From: Phymatolithon calcareum | Taxonomy: Eukaryota > Rhodophyta > Florideophyceae > Hapalidiales | Reading direction: 5' to 3' | DNA length: 64,000 bases | Assembly (NCBI GenBank): GCA_977006965.1 | Contig: OZ345352.1 | Coordinates: forward strand, 2,294,001-2,358,000 | Notes under the pieces: generated by a model | Database searches by the model: none | What the model saw: only the letters and a program-made list of their open reading frames with translations | What the model was told of the DNA's origin: nothing | Translations under genes and position numbers: made by a program | Part shown: positions 9,876 through 20,428 of the stretch, piece by piece | Numbering within the stretch: the stretch's first letter is position 1 | Layout: each line of letters begins with the position of its first letter

Positions 9876-11412
9876 TGATATTCAAGAAAGGAGACCCAAG
9901 CTCACCAAAAGCTAAGGATAGATTTATCGATTATAGCACGCCGAAAGGGCTTCTAGCTCAGAAATGGGAGGAGACGAGCCCTCCTCCGTTACATAGCAGC
10001 CGTGAGACAAGTAAGAAGCACAAAGCTGTGCTGGACCTAAAGTTGGCATACGACCGAGTCACAAGAGAGGAGCTTATGCGAGAAATCGACGTCAGACTAT
10101 TAGAAAATGTTGCATCGTGTGCCTCCTTCTTCCTTCAGAAGACTACCATTCACTGATATGAACGACGCATGAAGAACTCTAGGGACAAATGAGCGCGGAA
10201 TCTCCCCCATTAGCCCCACACTGTTCAACATCCTCATGGAAAGCATGGCAGAAGGAGTCAGGGCCATTGACCTCAATACTTTTAACGCGAGCCTTCGTCT
10301 CAACATGTCAAACTAATGGCAACAAACGAAGAAGAACTACAGAAATGCTCCAGGAATGCTCCGCACGGGCACGAGTCTATCGGATGACGTAGTCGACCCG
10401 AAAATGGTCAGTAATACTCCCACGTCGAACGGTCGGAAAATCGATCATACTGGTAGACGAGGAAGTTGAAATACGACGCACTGCAGACTATCTCGGGACG
10501 ACAATTGACGCGAAAGGTATTCGTGACGACAAGCTTCTAGAGCGATTAAAAAGCGCAAGCGCCAAAGTACGGCTCATGAGCACCCTAGGCACGACAAGAA
10601 GAGGATATAGCACAGAAAAAGTATCAGGCTCTTCAAAGCTTTTATCAATCCAGTAGATGAGTACGCTGCGCATATAGCACCGGACACAATCTGTGTATCG
10701 AAAGCTGCAGTGAAAATTCAGAAGGAAATTGCAACGATACTATTCGGGAGGTGGGCAGCGCGGCACTGGAGAAGACTAATGAAACTGTGCAAAATAGAGC
10801 CATGGGTCTTTCGCCGACAGCACCTGCTCCGGAAGAAGAAGAAGTGTAAGTTTTTTATTTAAAAGTTACCAACACCTGCTCCGGAAGCCAAGACGAAGAT
10901 TATGCAGCATTGTGGAGGAGTAAGATGACACAGGGGCAGAGCTAGAACACAAAACTCTATACTGTATACGGGAAGCAAACACAGAAAGTGACATTCATGA
11001 TAGATCTGGCCTTCGACGAGTATGGGAACAGCAAGAAAAGCACCGCATTAGGAAAATTATGTTCGCCAAGAATAGTATACCGCACCAAGCAGTGAGGATG
11101 AAAGAAGGCAGATACAGAATTCTTTGTGCGAGGTGGTTTGTACGCCATTTTCCCAGAAAGTCACTGAAGTTTATAGAATAAATGGGCAGTCAAGGATCAT
11201 CGGCAGTTGGAACACTCAACAGAATCCTGAAGATGCCATCACGGACTCCGGCAGAACAGATTTACGTGGCTAGAGCCATTGACGTGATTCTATGTAATTC
11301 CGATTAAGGAATTTGAATTTTCAATGCTAATGGAATATGCCTAGAAAGGTGCCAACTTTCCCCCAGTTGGGGCACATGGTACCTTCTCAATAAACCAAAT
11401 GTTTTAATTTTA
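9876..11412 (+). mobile_element. 5'-truncated LINE-B copy
   Basis: It starts at the codons corresponding to 19131 in the large LINE-B (ATATTCAAGAAAGGAGACCC) and runs through RT and C-terminal coding to a 3' UTR resembling 20570-20650 (AGAAAGGTGCC..., ACATGGTACCTTCTCAATAAA). Recognisable RT pieces are the 'YDRVTREELMREIDVRL' block (10049-10100) and a C-terminal 'LRRVWEQQEK' block near 11010. Many stops and frameshifts are present, and the palm-domain catalytic block is partly deleted. A 37 bp insertion with its own TSD lies inside (10836-10872), so this copy predates that event. Confidence 0.85.
10836..10872 (-). mobile_element. 37 bp micro-insertion with 15 bp TSD inside LINE-B
   Basis: CACCTGCTCCGGAAG occurs at 10821-10835 and again at 10873-10887, exactly flanking 37 bases. 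The uninterrupted LINE-B reading frame resumes after the second repeat, as comparison with 20150-20175 shows. The same 37 bases occur at 25051-25087. Reversed, it reads as a LINE-A-like 3' end (TTTTAAATAAAAAACTTACA) followed by a TTC-rich tail. It is best explained as an extremely 5'-truncated minus-strand LINE insertion. Confidence 0.85.
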
Positions 11413-11514
11413 AAAACTTTCTTCAAAAAGTTGAATTCTGCGGAGCAAACTACGGTACGCTACCCGCGTTAAGTGAACTCTTGCTAAACATCAGTTCACT
11501 TTTGGCTCCTAAGA

Positions 11515-11780
11515 GTGCTTTTCAAGAAAGCTCGACTGTGGGTAAGAATGACCTTGGCGATATGCTTGTCAACGGATGCATTGGTTGTGCTCGTATCGCT
11601 CGAACGAGAACTGTGATCCACGAAAATAGACCAGAGACTGAATGTAGATGCAGGCGATTACCTCGGGCCCTCACGGGAAGAGAAATCGGAGTCAAAGAGA
11701 TTATAGGAAAGTAAAGTGTGGCCGACGCGGAAGACATTGAAAAGATGACATGTTACTCAAATTGATGTTTTGGGAACACA
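11515..11780 (+). mobile_element. LINE-D 3' fragment
   Basis: The frame 11515-11712 matches the C-terminus of LINE-D at 29755-29935, sharing the LTRALTGREI-type ending followed by a stop a few codons later. The 3' UTR (GTTACTCAAATTGATGTTTTGGGA) matches 29970-29995. The copy appears truncated at both ends and lacks the terminal CATATATCCC. A TSD is not evident. Confidence 0.7.
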
Positions 11781-12335
11781 AAATCACATCCCCATCGTGC
11801 CACGAATGCCAAGCCCAAAAACATACACTGTCGCATCACGTGGAGAAAAAATGCCGTCTGCTGCCACATTCGAAACAACAGTGACCATACTTCTGTCACA
11901 AAGATCTGCAAGTGAGATTGTATAATATAGAAAATGTTCTGGTGATCTTTTACTTAGGGGATATTGTAGGTTTTTATGTAGAAGCTCTCAAAGCCAGCCA
12001 TCACTAACACTAGAGCAGTTATCTTGCACTGCATTGGCCTTTCTGATGAAGAATAGATTTCTCAGACTGAATCGTTATGGCAATTCAAGCAGAAATATTA
12101 GAATACAATGCAACTCTGCGCACGATGATCTCAGCACCTCCACCACAGCAGGCGAGTCACAGAAACTTCGAGAGCAATGAAGTCGTACAATCCAGAGCAA
12201 TGATTTTCGAACGTCCTTTCTTCTGAGCTCCTGTTGCCGGAGTGCAATCGTCGATGTCTACGGCACGCGGAACAGCTAACCAACGGGTAGGAAACGCGCG
12301 ACTAGAAAAATGATCTTCTTATTTATTTCAGGTTT
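11781..12335. other. Unassigned stretch
   Basis: No domain, no repeat partner in the window and no long frame. It separates the LINE-D fragment from the minus-strand Copia-2 relic. Confidence 0.4.
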
Positions 12336-12395
12336 TTGAAGTTGTCCTGGAACAAGGATAAAGTAGAATTTAACAGATTCGAGTGATACTGGATG

Positions 12396-13443
12396 TCAAA
12401 AGAGCTCAAAGATGTACAAAGTGCAGACCTTCGGGCAGCTTAACATCAATACTTCTATGCAGCCAAGTTCGAGGAGTTTTCCAGCAGAGGGGTGGGAATA
12501 CCTTTTGTGCAATGGTACGAGTTCCAATTGTGTGTATATTACAGAAAAATCCGGTGTGGTGAACAAATGTCCAAGCTTGACACTTATGGTGCATGTCCAT
12601 TCACTGGTGCTATTGGTCATTGTCTTCAAATCTGTAACCATACCATGCTTCAACATAGTGTCCAAGCCGAGGAGTAAAGGGCAATCGAGGGTGATGATAT
12701 CAATTTTGAACTGAAAAATAGCTTGTTCTCCGTTCTTTAGACGCACGGAATATCGAACTGTGGCCATGCCTTGTGACTGAAAGTATTGCTTACCGAATTT
12801 GAACACGTTATAACTTTTCTCGAGTGTTGGTGATGGCGTGGTTTCTGATTTACAGTATTTCAGAAACTGATTGCTTCCACCGACAGAAGTAGTTGCACCG
12901 GTATCGATGCATATGCCGTAGTATGCCATAGATTCGGGTGCAGACTTTTTCAGGCTTGGCTTTGGGACACTTGAACAAGAGTTGCTCATCAGAACCACAT
13001 TCATGGCAACGTAGTCGCTTTCCGTTCTTGAATGGGTTCTTCCTACCACCATGATCCTTGCGCAATTCTCGCATTCCATCAAACCGCTTTGACGACGTTC
13101 CAAGGCGCTTCGTGGCATAGAAAGCGTCTTTTTTGTTCTCCTTGCCAGATTCTACGGATTCGCCTGTTGATTCGCAGTGCAGTGTCTCCTTAGCTGTGCG
13201 GCTGTAGGATTGAGATTGCTTCCTCCGACGCCAGTTTTCGTACCTGACAATGGAGTCCAAAAGCTGGATATAAGTTTCATGACTGCTGGATGCCTTCTTT
13301 TCTGGAGCTTTTTTTATGAAGGGCTCGTCTCTGCATGCCCGCAGCAAAAGTTTCTCAAATGCGTGTCGTGCTCGAAAGCACTTTCTAGCTTCTGGTGCAA
13401 GTTTTTGCCTTTTTCGTGAAGTTTGAACAGAGTTTCCTTGCAT
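12396..13443 (-). pseudogene. Copia-2 zinc knuckle, aspartic protease and pre-integrase start
   Basis: The frame 13443-12850 ends with CHECGSDEQLLFKC, a retroviral-type knuckle that has lost its histidine (Q in its place). A one-step frame change near 12940 joins it to the overlapping frame 13118-12396, which carries the protease active site CIDTGATTSVGG and then LHKRYSHPSAGKLL, the GAG-pre-integrase signature. The protease would process the polyprotein. The missing knuckle His, the frameshift and the absent downstream domains show the copy is inactive. Confidence 0.75.
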
Positions 13444-13475
13444 GTATCGCCTTCAGCCTTCGCATCGCGGAATCT

Positions 13476-14697
13476 TTATGATTCCCATTCCAGAAGAGTA
13501 CTTTCTTTCAATATTTTTCCCTCGAACTCATCTGACATCATCGCGAAAACATCCCGTACGGTTTGAGCATTTCCGTCGATGTGCTTGAAGAAGAAGTCTA
13601 GAGCTGCACCTTCGAACAGTTTGTATACAATTTTTATTGCATCGCGCTCAGTAACTTCACAGACTTCCACATCCTTGCAGTACCGTCGCTTGATTACTTT
13701 GAGACTTTCGTCTGTGCCTTTGCCGGAGTATTTGGATGAGGTTTGGTCGCAAATTCTGAGCAGAGTATCTTTGGCATAGCGGTGCGCGGGATCGTGATGA
13801 TCTTGCTAGTTCGGGGAGCTGTAATTACGCGGACGAGAAGATGTGTATTTTTCATTTCCTTGCAAGCGAGAGTGGTTGCCGACAATATGACGCCGCGCTT
13901 GGCTTCTGGGTGTTAAAGAGTGGCGGAAGTTTTGAGTTGCACGACGCGCGTCTTGTGTAAAGGCGTTTTCTGAGCGATTTGGTACTGGAGGAAAGCGTTG
14001 CGTAGACCGTGGAACTGGTGGCTCACATAGGACTGGATCTTGTTCGAGAATATCATGTTCGACGATGGGCGTTTCATATGCGATATCTTGCTTCACCCTA
14101 TTCATCATTTTCCGTAATCCTCGTCTGGCGGTATCAGGTGGAACAATACATTCGTTGTCCTTTGCAAGGCGTACGATTTCGTAAAGAGTATGTCCGGATA
14201 TGGTGGTGAGATCGCTGTCACCGTAAGCTGAAAGAATTTGGCGCTCCAGTCTCGGGCCTCTGAAGTTGTTCTGGGTCCATATTTCGATCATTCTTTGTGC
14301 CGTATGTGCGGCAGAAGAATTTGACCAGTCGCCGCTTCGACATGAAGTGGCAACAGACGCGAGAGAACCATTATCCAAGTCTTCTGCCATCTTGTTTCTG
14401 GGTCATAGGTATTATGGAATTTCATGCAGTAAACCGGCGGCTAGGAAGAAAGGAACGCGGAGCTTCAGTGCGAAGAGTTGCGATGTTCAGGAACGTTTCC
14501 GGTGATTGATCAATGTCGTAGAAACGTGCTTGATACGGGTCTTCGGCAAATCCCACCACTTCCACGCTGCTCAGAATACCGGTAGGTCTATTCTGAACTT
14601 TGGTGGAATGTGTGATGTCTTGGAAATGCGTGCTTCTGTTTACTGGAGTGAACCACAAGTACGGCTTAAGTAGGCTGTGCGAAGAGGATCCGATCAC
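13476..14697 (-). pseudogene. Copia-2 gag-like N-terminal fragments
   Basis: Three minus-strand frames follow one another: 14697-14422 (91 residues), 14390-13806 (194 residues) and 13670-13476 (64 residues). The second has an acidic/Ser-rich start, a central helical part and an Arg-rich, RNA-binding-like tail. The third (KIVYKLFEGAALDFFFKHIDG) looks like part of a capsid helical domain. Gag would form the RNA-packaging particle. I identify this mainly by its position upstream of the zinc knuckle and protease. Frameshifts separate the pieces. Confidence 0.5.
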
Positions 14698-15152
14698 GTC
14701 GCATGACTACTGGCCTATCGATTAGAATTTGCGTACCAAGACAGTGTCAGAAACTCGCTGCGCAGAACAGTCGCACGCGTCTACATCTAAGCCAACCATC
14801 GCTTGAGTGGTGCGTGTGTATCACCGACAGTGCACGTTGAATTCAGGTGAATACTTGGATGTATTCGTTCACGAAGGTGTGCGCGTAGTCGCTTGTGACC
14901 GTTGTTGCAGATGTAGGTGCAAATCATGTGGCTCCAGAGGGCGCGGAGTTGGCCCAGGAAGGTCCGTACAGCGGCGATTCCCCATTTCGGGAAATCTCAC
15001 GCAATCTAAGCACGGACGCGGGCGTCGAAATGAAGTCTCGGTCGGCCGAGGGTCAAGCCGCGAACCAGAGCACGCACAAAGGTGAGGAGTCAAACTGGAA
15101 ATTGTAACAAGAGGACATATTCAAAAATATTTCGGAAAATGTTGCCCGAGAG

Positions 15153-15794
15153 ATGTGGGGCGCAATTGGGGTAGAAGACAAAGACAAAAATGATGGAAGC
15201 GAGACAGTAAGCGCCGAAAGGAACGACGGTGAGAAGACAAATATGCAAGCTACGGAACGCTGTTGCGGTTCTATCTGCCTCGAAACTACCCCAATTTCTG
15301 TGGAGGTCCGATGCAGCGACTGTGACGGTGCCCTTCACCGATTCTGTGGAGAACCTGAAAAGAGTACAGAAGAGGACTCAACACAGCGTGTGTGCCATGA
15401 TTGCATGGTGTCCCGGGATGTAGACTCCACCGTCTCTGAGGTGGAAGCCAAAGCAGCACTTGAGGGCCCAACCAGGGCATTGATTCAAAAAATGAAGCTC
15501 AACCGCTCAGGCTGTGTGCCGTGGATTTTCGACCTCTTTCGCGAAATTTTAGAGTGTCCGAAATGCGAGGAAGACGCGAAAGGAACACTCCAAAGGAGTG
15601 GATTCGTACGCGGAACAAAGAAATCAAGAGAGGAGCGTCTGCTCAATGTATTGTGCGATACATGCGAAGCAAAAATGAGCGGAAATCTTCTCAGCGAGAG
15701 TACTGAAGAGCAGTTAATAGCAAAAACAGTTCGAAAGGAATACATTACAGAAAAAAACCGTGCAAATTCAAGAACACGGTACGAACGAAACTGA
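15153..15794 (+). CDS. LINE-B ORF1: PHD-finger plus zinc-ribbon protein
   Basis: A 213-residue open frame. Residues ~34-85 carry CC-x2-IC, RCSDC, HRFC and VCHDC in the order of a PHD-type zinc finger. Residues ~130-175 carry CPKC...LCDTC, the same C4 ribbon seen in LINE-A ORF1. PHD fingers in ORF1 are known from CR1-clade LINEs, where they may bind chromatin or mediate protein contacts. Its stop lies 35 bases downstream of the start of the coiled-coil frame at 15760. It is open in this otherwise decayed element, perhaps by chance. Confidence 0.7.
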   Translation: MWGAIGVEDKDKNDGSETVSAERNDGEKTNMQATERCCGSICLETTPISVEVRCSDCDGALHRFCGEPEKSTEEDSTQRVCHDCMVSRDVDSTVSEVEAKAALEGPTRALIQKMKLNRSGCVPWIFDLFREILECPKCEEDAKGTLQRSGFVRGTKKSREERLLNVLCDTCEAKMSGNLLSESTEEQLIAKTVRKEYITEKNRANSRTRYERN

Positions 15795-15978
15795 CAAGAA
15801 GTTTGAGTGTATGGCCAATGCGATCGATATGTTAACGAGGCAACTGAGCGAATCACAGGCCGAGATTATCCAGCTCCGGGAGAAGTGCGAAAGCCTTGAG
15901 ATCAAACTGAAGACATTGGAAGACAACCTCGCATTTGCAACTATGATGACAGAGGAAGCTACAAGCCTGAGAACCTAA
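15760..15978 (+). pseudogene. LINE-B ORF1 coiled-coil segment
   Basis: A 72-residue frame with a clear heptad pattern in MLTRQLSESQAEIIQLREKC and onward (ESLEIKLKTLEDNL). It overlaps the end of the PHD-finger frame in a different register. In LINE-A the coiled coil is the start of a separate ORF that likewise overlaps the zinc-ribbon ORF, so the layout matches. Such coiled coils usually trimerise ORF1 proteins. It is truncated by a stop before the LYF domain. Confidence 0.65.
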
Positions 15979-16339
15979 GTCAACAGTTTCATGGAGAGAT
16001 TAAATGTCGTGGAGTAACGACGTACTGAAGAAAAAAATATGGACCAGAACACGATGATAAATACCAGAAATCGAAGCACGAGAGCCGAAACCACCAGTAG
16101 TGAGCAGGCACCAACTCAAACATGGGCCAGAGCACCCCCTCCATACGGCAGGGCATTTCGGCCCTCCAAGAAATGCTCGTACCAGTAAGTGCGCAACAGA
16201 AACAGAAGCATCAGGGGTGAGATAATACAGCACAAAACGACAACACGAAAACGCAGTATGAACAGAGCAGAGGAAATGACCGCTTCTTCCAATCAGCCCC
16301 GCAAACAGCAGAGTGCCACTTGAATCATGACTCAGAGCG

Positions 16340-16640
16340 CAGCTTCCCGGAGCCAACCGCACTGTACTTTGGAAACTTCGCCAAAGGACAAATCGAAGAG
16401 CTGAGAAAGTGATTGACGGAAGCCCTCGGCCGCGGTACCGTATGGGAAATAGACTTCGTCGGAACCTCAGTTCTTTAAATTATTACCGGAGAAGAGGAGG
16501 AGCAACCCATTATCGATTTCTTGACGAGCAAGAGCTTTACGAATCTGGAATCATTTGATAAGGCCCCAAACATAAGTGGACTGAGTGAAACCCAGCTGGA
16601 CAGAAGGCTTCGTAACCTGCAAGGCTGCTAAAAGCGCATG
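16340..16640 (+). pseudogene. LINE-B LYF-domain relic
   Basis: Translating 16353-16640 through three in-frame stops gives ALYFGNF, an LTEALGRG helix end, an EIDFVGTSVL strand and an acidic helix. This matches residues 195-245 of LINE-A ORF2. The conservation between two distant families points to a real ORF1p domain, probably RNA-binding. It is non-functional here. Confidence 0.55.
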
Positions 16641-17116
16641 GAGCGGCTACTCGACCACACAATACACCCAGGAACACGAAAGTATTATATAGGGCATGCT
16701 GACACTACAAAGAACCTCGGTGAGGCGACTCGAAAAACACTCGATGAGCTGCTTGAGGCAAAATCTAGGGAAAGGAGTAACCAACACACAACAGGGAATG
16801 CGGTTATCGAAGCATCTCAGGACAACGCTGGCTGTGAAGCTACCAACGAGTGCCCCCTGCGAAGCCAAGCGGAGTTCCAAGGTCAATGCTAGACTTGGAT
16901 GGATACCTGAGATTTGGAATCTAAATTGTGCATGGACTAGCAACGAATACGAAACCAGTGCAAGAGATATGGGACACTGTCAAGACACACCTTCTGGTAC
17001 TCACTGAAACGTGGTTGAATCCTGAGAATGCTCTGCCACTCCCCCACGCACACCTGACAGCCAGTCCACCTGCTGGAAAAAGGAGCAGTCGGAATATGGG
17101 AGGTGTAACTATGCTA

Positions 17117-17919
17117 TTTATTACTTTCTTTCTCGTACTGCGGGATTTCTCGAACCTGATGGAAGAACTCCGCATCCTTACGGCTCTAGTAGACCTTACA
17201 AGATACGAGTAGTACTTGATGTCACAACAGCTGTCCAAGCTGCACAAGGTGCAGACCATGGTCCAGCTTAACATCCATATCGCTACGGAGCCAATCATCA
17301 TTCGCCGTCCTTCAAAGGGATGCCCGGGTTGGAAATCATTTAGGACGTTCACGGTAGCTAATCATCTCTCTGCATTCTTTTATTACCTTCTGTCTTCTCT
17401 CCCAGCTTCCTAGAGCGTTGCGGCACACTAGACAGGGCGGAATCCGTGTACTACCATACTACCAGAAGGCGATAGTCTTCTCCCCTGGGGAGGCCGGAGC
17501 ACAGCTCTTGCCATTTCAAAAAACCCTGCAATGTAGCGGGGAAATATTCCTGAGCGCCCTCTTGGTTCCTTCCTGTGACGCACAGGTGTACGGGTAGCCG
17601 GACCGGTTATCATAACCGACCTGTATCAAATCCGCTTAAATTCGCAAGATTTCTTGGAAACCCAGCGACGGCGGTGTTGGGTCTGGCATTTCGAGCGTGG
17701 CAAGTTCTCGATTTGCCGAGTCCCAGGCGAGCGCGTTCGCGATAGCGCCAGCCATTTCCGACGGAATTACCTTCAGAAGAATTGCGTTGCGCAGCATTAC
17801 TGCTGCGGCCACTTGCGCCGGCGCGGGCATCGGCGCCCGCGCCGGAATCTTGTGCTTTGTCGCTTGTGGTCCGTTCGGTCCGGTCAGGCCCTCTCTCCTT
17901 CTGCAGGCCGCCACACGCT
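17117..17919 (-). mobile_element. 803 bp composite insertion in LINE-B with 8 bp direct repeats
   Basis: CTATGCTA at 17109-17116 and 17920-17927 flanks a foreign block exactly where the endonuclease frame breaks. On the minus strand the block has a GC-rich head (17919-17570), a segment repeated at the window end (17560-17355), then a Copia-2-like pre-integrase piece (17345-17117) ending in an A-rich GAAAGAAAGTAATAAA. No terminal inverted repeats are seen. It could be a retroposed chimeric transcript or an unknown non-autonomous element. Confidence 0.65.
17355..17560 (-). repeat. ~200 bp dispersed repeat, copy 1
   Basis: The reverse complement of this segment matches 63795-64000. Shared stretches are ATTGCAGGGTTTTTT, GGCAAGAGCTGTG, GGGAGAAGAC, GATTCCGCCCTG and GGAAGCTGGGAGAGA. 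Copy 2 has an internal short duplication. It has no coding content I recognise. Confidence 0.8.
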
Positions 17920-18474
17920 CTATGCTACTCCGTAAATATCTGAGAGGCTGACTCTTGTACGGCATCGCACAGCTAGACCACAAGGCAATATTCTGCGAAG
18001 TAGCTGGAGTCACAATTATAAGTACTTATGTTGCCCCGGACATGAGCACCAAGAACATGAAAAAATTCTTATCTAGGGTGCAAAGTGCAACACGAGGACC
18101 GCCTATACTAATCGGGGACTTAAACTGGCGGCACAAGGCATGGAACACGAGAGGCAATCCGAAGGGAAAGTTATTATATAGCTGGGAGTAGAAATGGGGA
18201 TGGCAAGTTTTTTCACCGGGTGGCCCAACGTTCCACAGCCATGCGGGCTCAAGCGTGATCAACCTCATCATATGCAAGGGAATTTCCACAGAATCAGTTC
18301 ATCTGGCACATGGGGAATGAATTGGATCGAGCGACCACATACCGGTCATCGGCAGGGTTGCAACAGGATATCCCCATACTGATGGGGAGCGTAGACTACC
18401 TTTGAGCGCCCGGAAAAACGGCAAGCTTCAAAAGGAAGCAATGGCCGAGTACAAGTCAAGTCTTCCGGCGGCTA

Positions 18475-20428
18475 TTGAAGAAATACATAAAGCGGACACA
18501 GAGGAAGCTTACCAAACTGCACACAGATGAGCTCGGGATACCATCAACAAAACATGGGCATTCAAAAAGCCAAGGAAGGCTCGCCGATACAAGGAATTCT
18601 GGACCAAAGAGCTCGACAAAATTTCAAAGCTGCGAACGAAAGCCTTCAAGAAGGCCCGGAAAACGAACTTGGCCGGTGACTGGCAAGCACATAGAGACAT
18701 TGACAGGAAGGTGAAGAAGATGACCACGGCAAACAGACGAGCATGCTTTAAGAAATTCGTTGAAGGTCTTTCTGCCTCAACTCCAACAGACTTCACGAAA
18801 AAGATGAAAAATCTCATCCGAATGAAGAGGAGGAGAGCGCAAAAAACTGTTGTGAAGGAAAGCCATTAGATCCAGCGGAAATGGTGACCCTTCTAACCGA
18901 AGAGCTCAAGGATCCCAGAGGAGAGGCCACTCGACCGAGGAATTTTCAAGTCACACGAGCACTAAAGCGAGAGGTCAAAAAGGCTCTCCGACGTGCCCCG
19001 AGGCAAAAAGCAGCTTTCGCGGACGGTATCTTCTCTAACGCACTGCTACAAACGCCGGAAGAAAGTAACGATCACAAAGGCTGGCCAGCTTAGTTGCTGG
19101 CCTGACGATTGGAATAATGCGCTGGTGGTCTCGATATTCAAGAAAGGAGACCCAAGCTCCCCAAAATGCTACAGGCCGATCTCACTATTATCACACGCTC
19201 GCAAAATATTTGAATCAGCTGTGGATAATCTGATCCGGAAGGAATACGCCTGCAACAGATCACAAATGGGATTTCAGCCACGCAAAGGCACAGAAAGAGC
19301 CAGGGGCCGTAAGACAAGGAAGGAACACGAAAGCCGTTCTCAACTTGAAGTCAGCATATGACCGAGTCCCAAGAGAAGAGCTAATGCGAGAAATCGATCT
19401 CAGACTATCAGCAAATGTTGCAGCACGAGCCTCCCTCTCTCTGCAGAGGACTCTCTTCACGGGTGTGAACTTCACGAGAAGAATGCTAGGAACAAGCGAG
19501 CGCGCTGTCCCCCAAGGATCCCCCATCAGCCCAACACTGTTTAACATCCTTATGGACACCTTTGAAGAGAGGGAAACTGCTCTGAACTTCAACGATTCTA
19601 ATGCTAATCTTCGTTTAAATATGTTCATGGACGACGTCATAATATTGGCAAGAAACGAAGACGAGCTCCAAGAGATGCTCAATGAATGTACAGAATGGGC
19701 ATGTATGTATCGAATGACTTGGTCAATCCGAAAGTACTCAGTCATACTTCCCAAGAAGAGAACCAGAAGAGCCCTCCTGCTGGCGAACGAGGAAGTCCAA
19801 ATAAGGCGCACAGCAGAATACCTTGGTACGTCTATTGATGAGAACGGAATCCGTGACGACAGGCTTCTGGAGCGATTCAAAAGTGCAAGCGCTAAGGTGC
19901 GACTCATGAGCTCCCTAGGCATGACAAGGAGAAGGTGCAGCACTGAAAAGAACATCAGGCTCTTTAAAGCCTTTATCAGGCCAGTGTTTGAGTACGCTGC
20001 ACACATAACACCTAATACAATCCGCGTATCGACAGAAGCAGTGTAAATACAGAAGGACATGGCAACGATACTGTTCGGCAAATGGGCAGCGCGGCATTGG
20101 AGAAGACTATTGAAGCTTTGTCAAATAGAGCCGTGAGAGTTCCGCCGACAACACCTACATTCCAAGTTAAGACGAAGATTGGGCAAGGTAGTAGAAGAGA
20201 CCGATGATGCCGGGGCAGAGCTCGAACTCGAAACACTTGACTGCATCCGAGAAGCGAACACAGCAGCTGACCCTCAAGATAAGCCTAGCCTCCGACGAGT
20301 CTGGGAGAAACAGGAAGAACGCCGGGCAAGAAAAATAACGTTTTCCAAGAAGGGTATTCTACACCAGGCATTGAGGATGAAAGAAAGCAATTCTTTGCGC
20401 AAGATGGTTTTTAGGACACTTCCCTAGG
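18475..20428 (+). pseudogene. LINE-B reverse transcriptase and C-terminal region
   Basis: 18475-19093 encodes the linker rich in Lys/Arg and the first RT motif (ALRRAPRQKAAF near 18980). The fingers follow at 19131-19260 (YRPISLLSHARKIFESAVDNLIR), then an open 233-residue frame 19345-20046 with SAYDRVPREELM, AVPQGSPISP and the catalytic FMDD (Met replaces the usual Ala of FADD). The C-terminal part 20047-20428 ends in RRVWEKQEERRARK. Several frame changes and stops separate the blocks. Family: Jockey/CR1-like LINE RT, related to LINE-A but clearly distinct. Confidence 0.85.

Larger units (their letters stand above)
12340..14697 (-). mobile_element. Copia-2: decayed copia-like gag-protease region
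   Basis: Read on the minus strand, this block gives in order an N-terminal gag-like segment (14697-13806), a 64-residue gag piece (13670-13476), a zinc-knuckle piece (13443-12850), an aspartic protease and the start of a GAG-pre-integrase domain (13118-12396). Integrase and reverse transcriptase are missing, and no LTRs are visible. A short related piece sits at 17117-17345, also minus. The order gag, zinc knuckle, DTGA protease, 'RYSHPSAGKLL' is typical of Ty1/copia polyproteins. At least three frame changes make it a fossil. Confidence 0.7.
16928..18400 (+). pseudogene. LINE-B endonuclease, interrupted
   Basis: The first part (16928-17116) has VLTETW and a GGVTML strand. The second part (from 17920) resumes in the same frame with ML-L-RKYLRG, then YGIAQLDHKAIF, TIISTYVAPD and LIGDLNWRHKAW, the GDLN catalytic motif. 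Dropping the insertion and one copy of its 8 bp repeat restores frame continuity at the junction. A stop at 17942-17944 and later stops show the endonuclease was already decaying or has decayed since. Confidence 0.8.

Noticed and set aside
14807-15107. Three overlapping frames on both strands before LINE-B ORF1
   Set aside because: Cys/Arg-rich plus frame (CRCKSCGSRGRG) lacks zinc-finger spacing and is probably the GC-rich 5' UTR of LINE-B.
19260-20081. A 273-residue minus-strand frame opposite LINE-B RT
   Set aside because: It is antisense to the RT block containing AVPQGSPISP and FMDD. Ser/Leu/Arg-rich composition is typical of a shadow frame.
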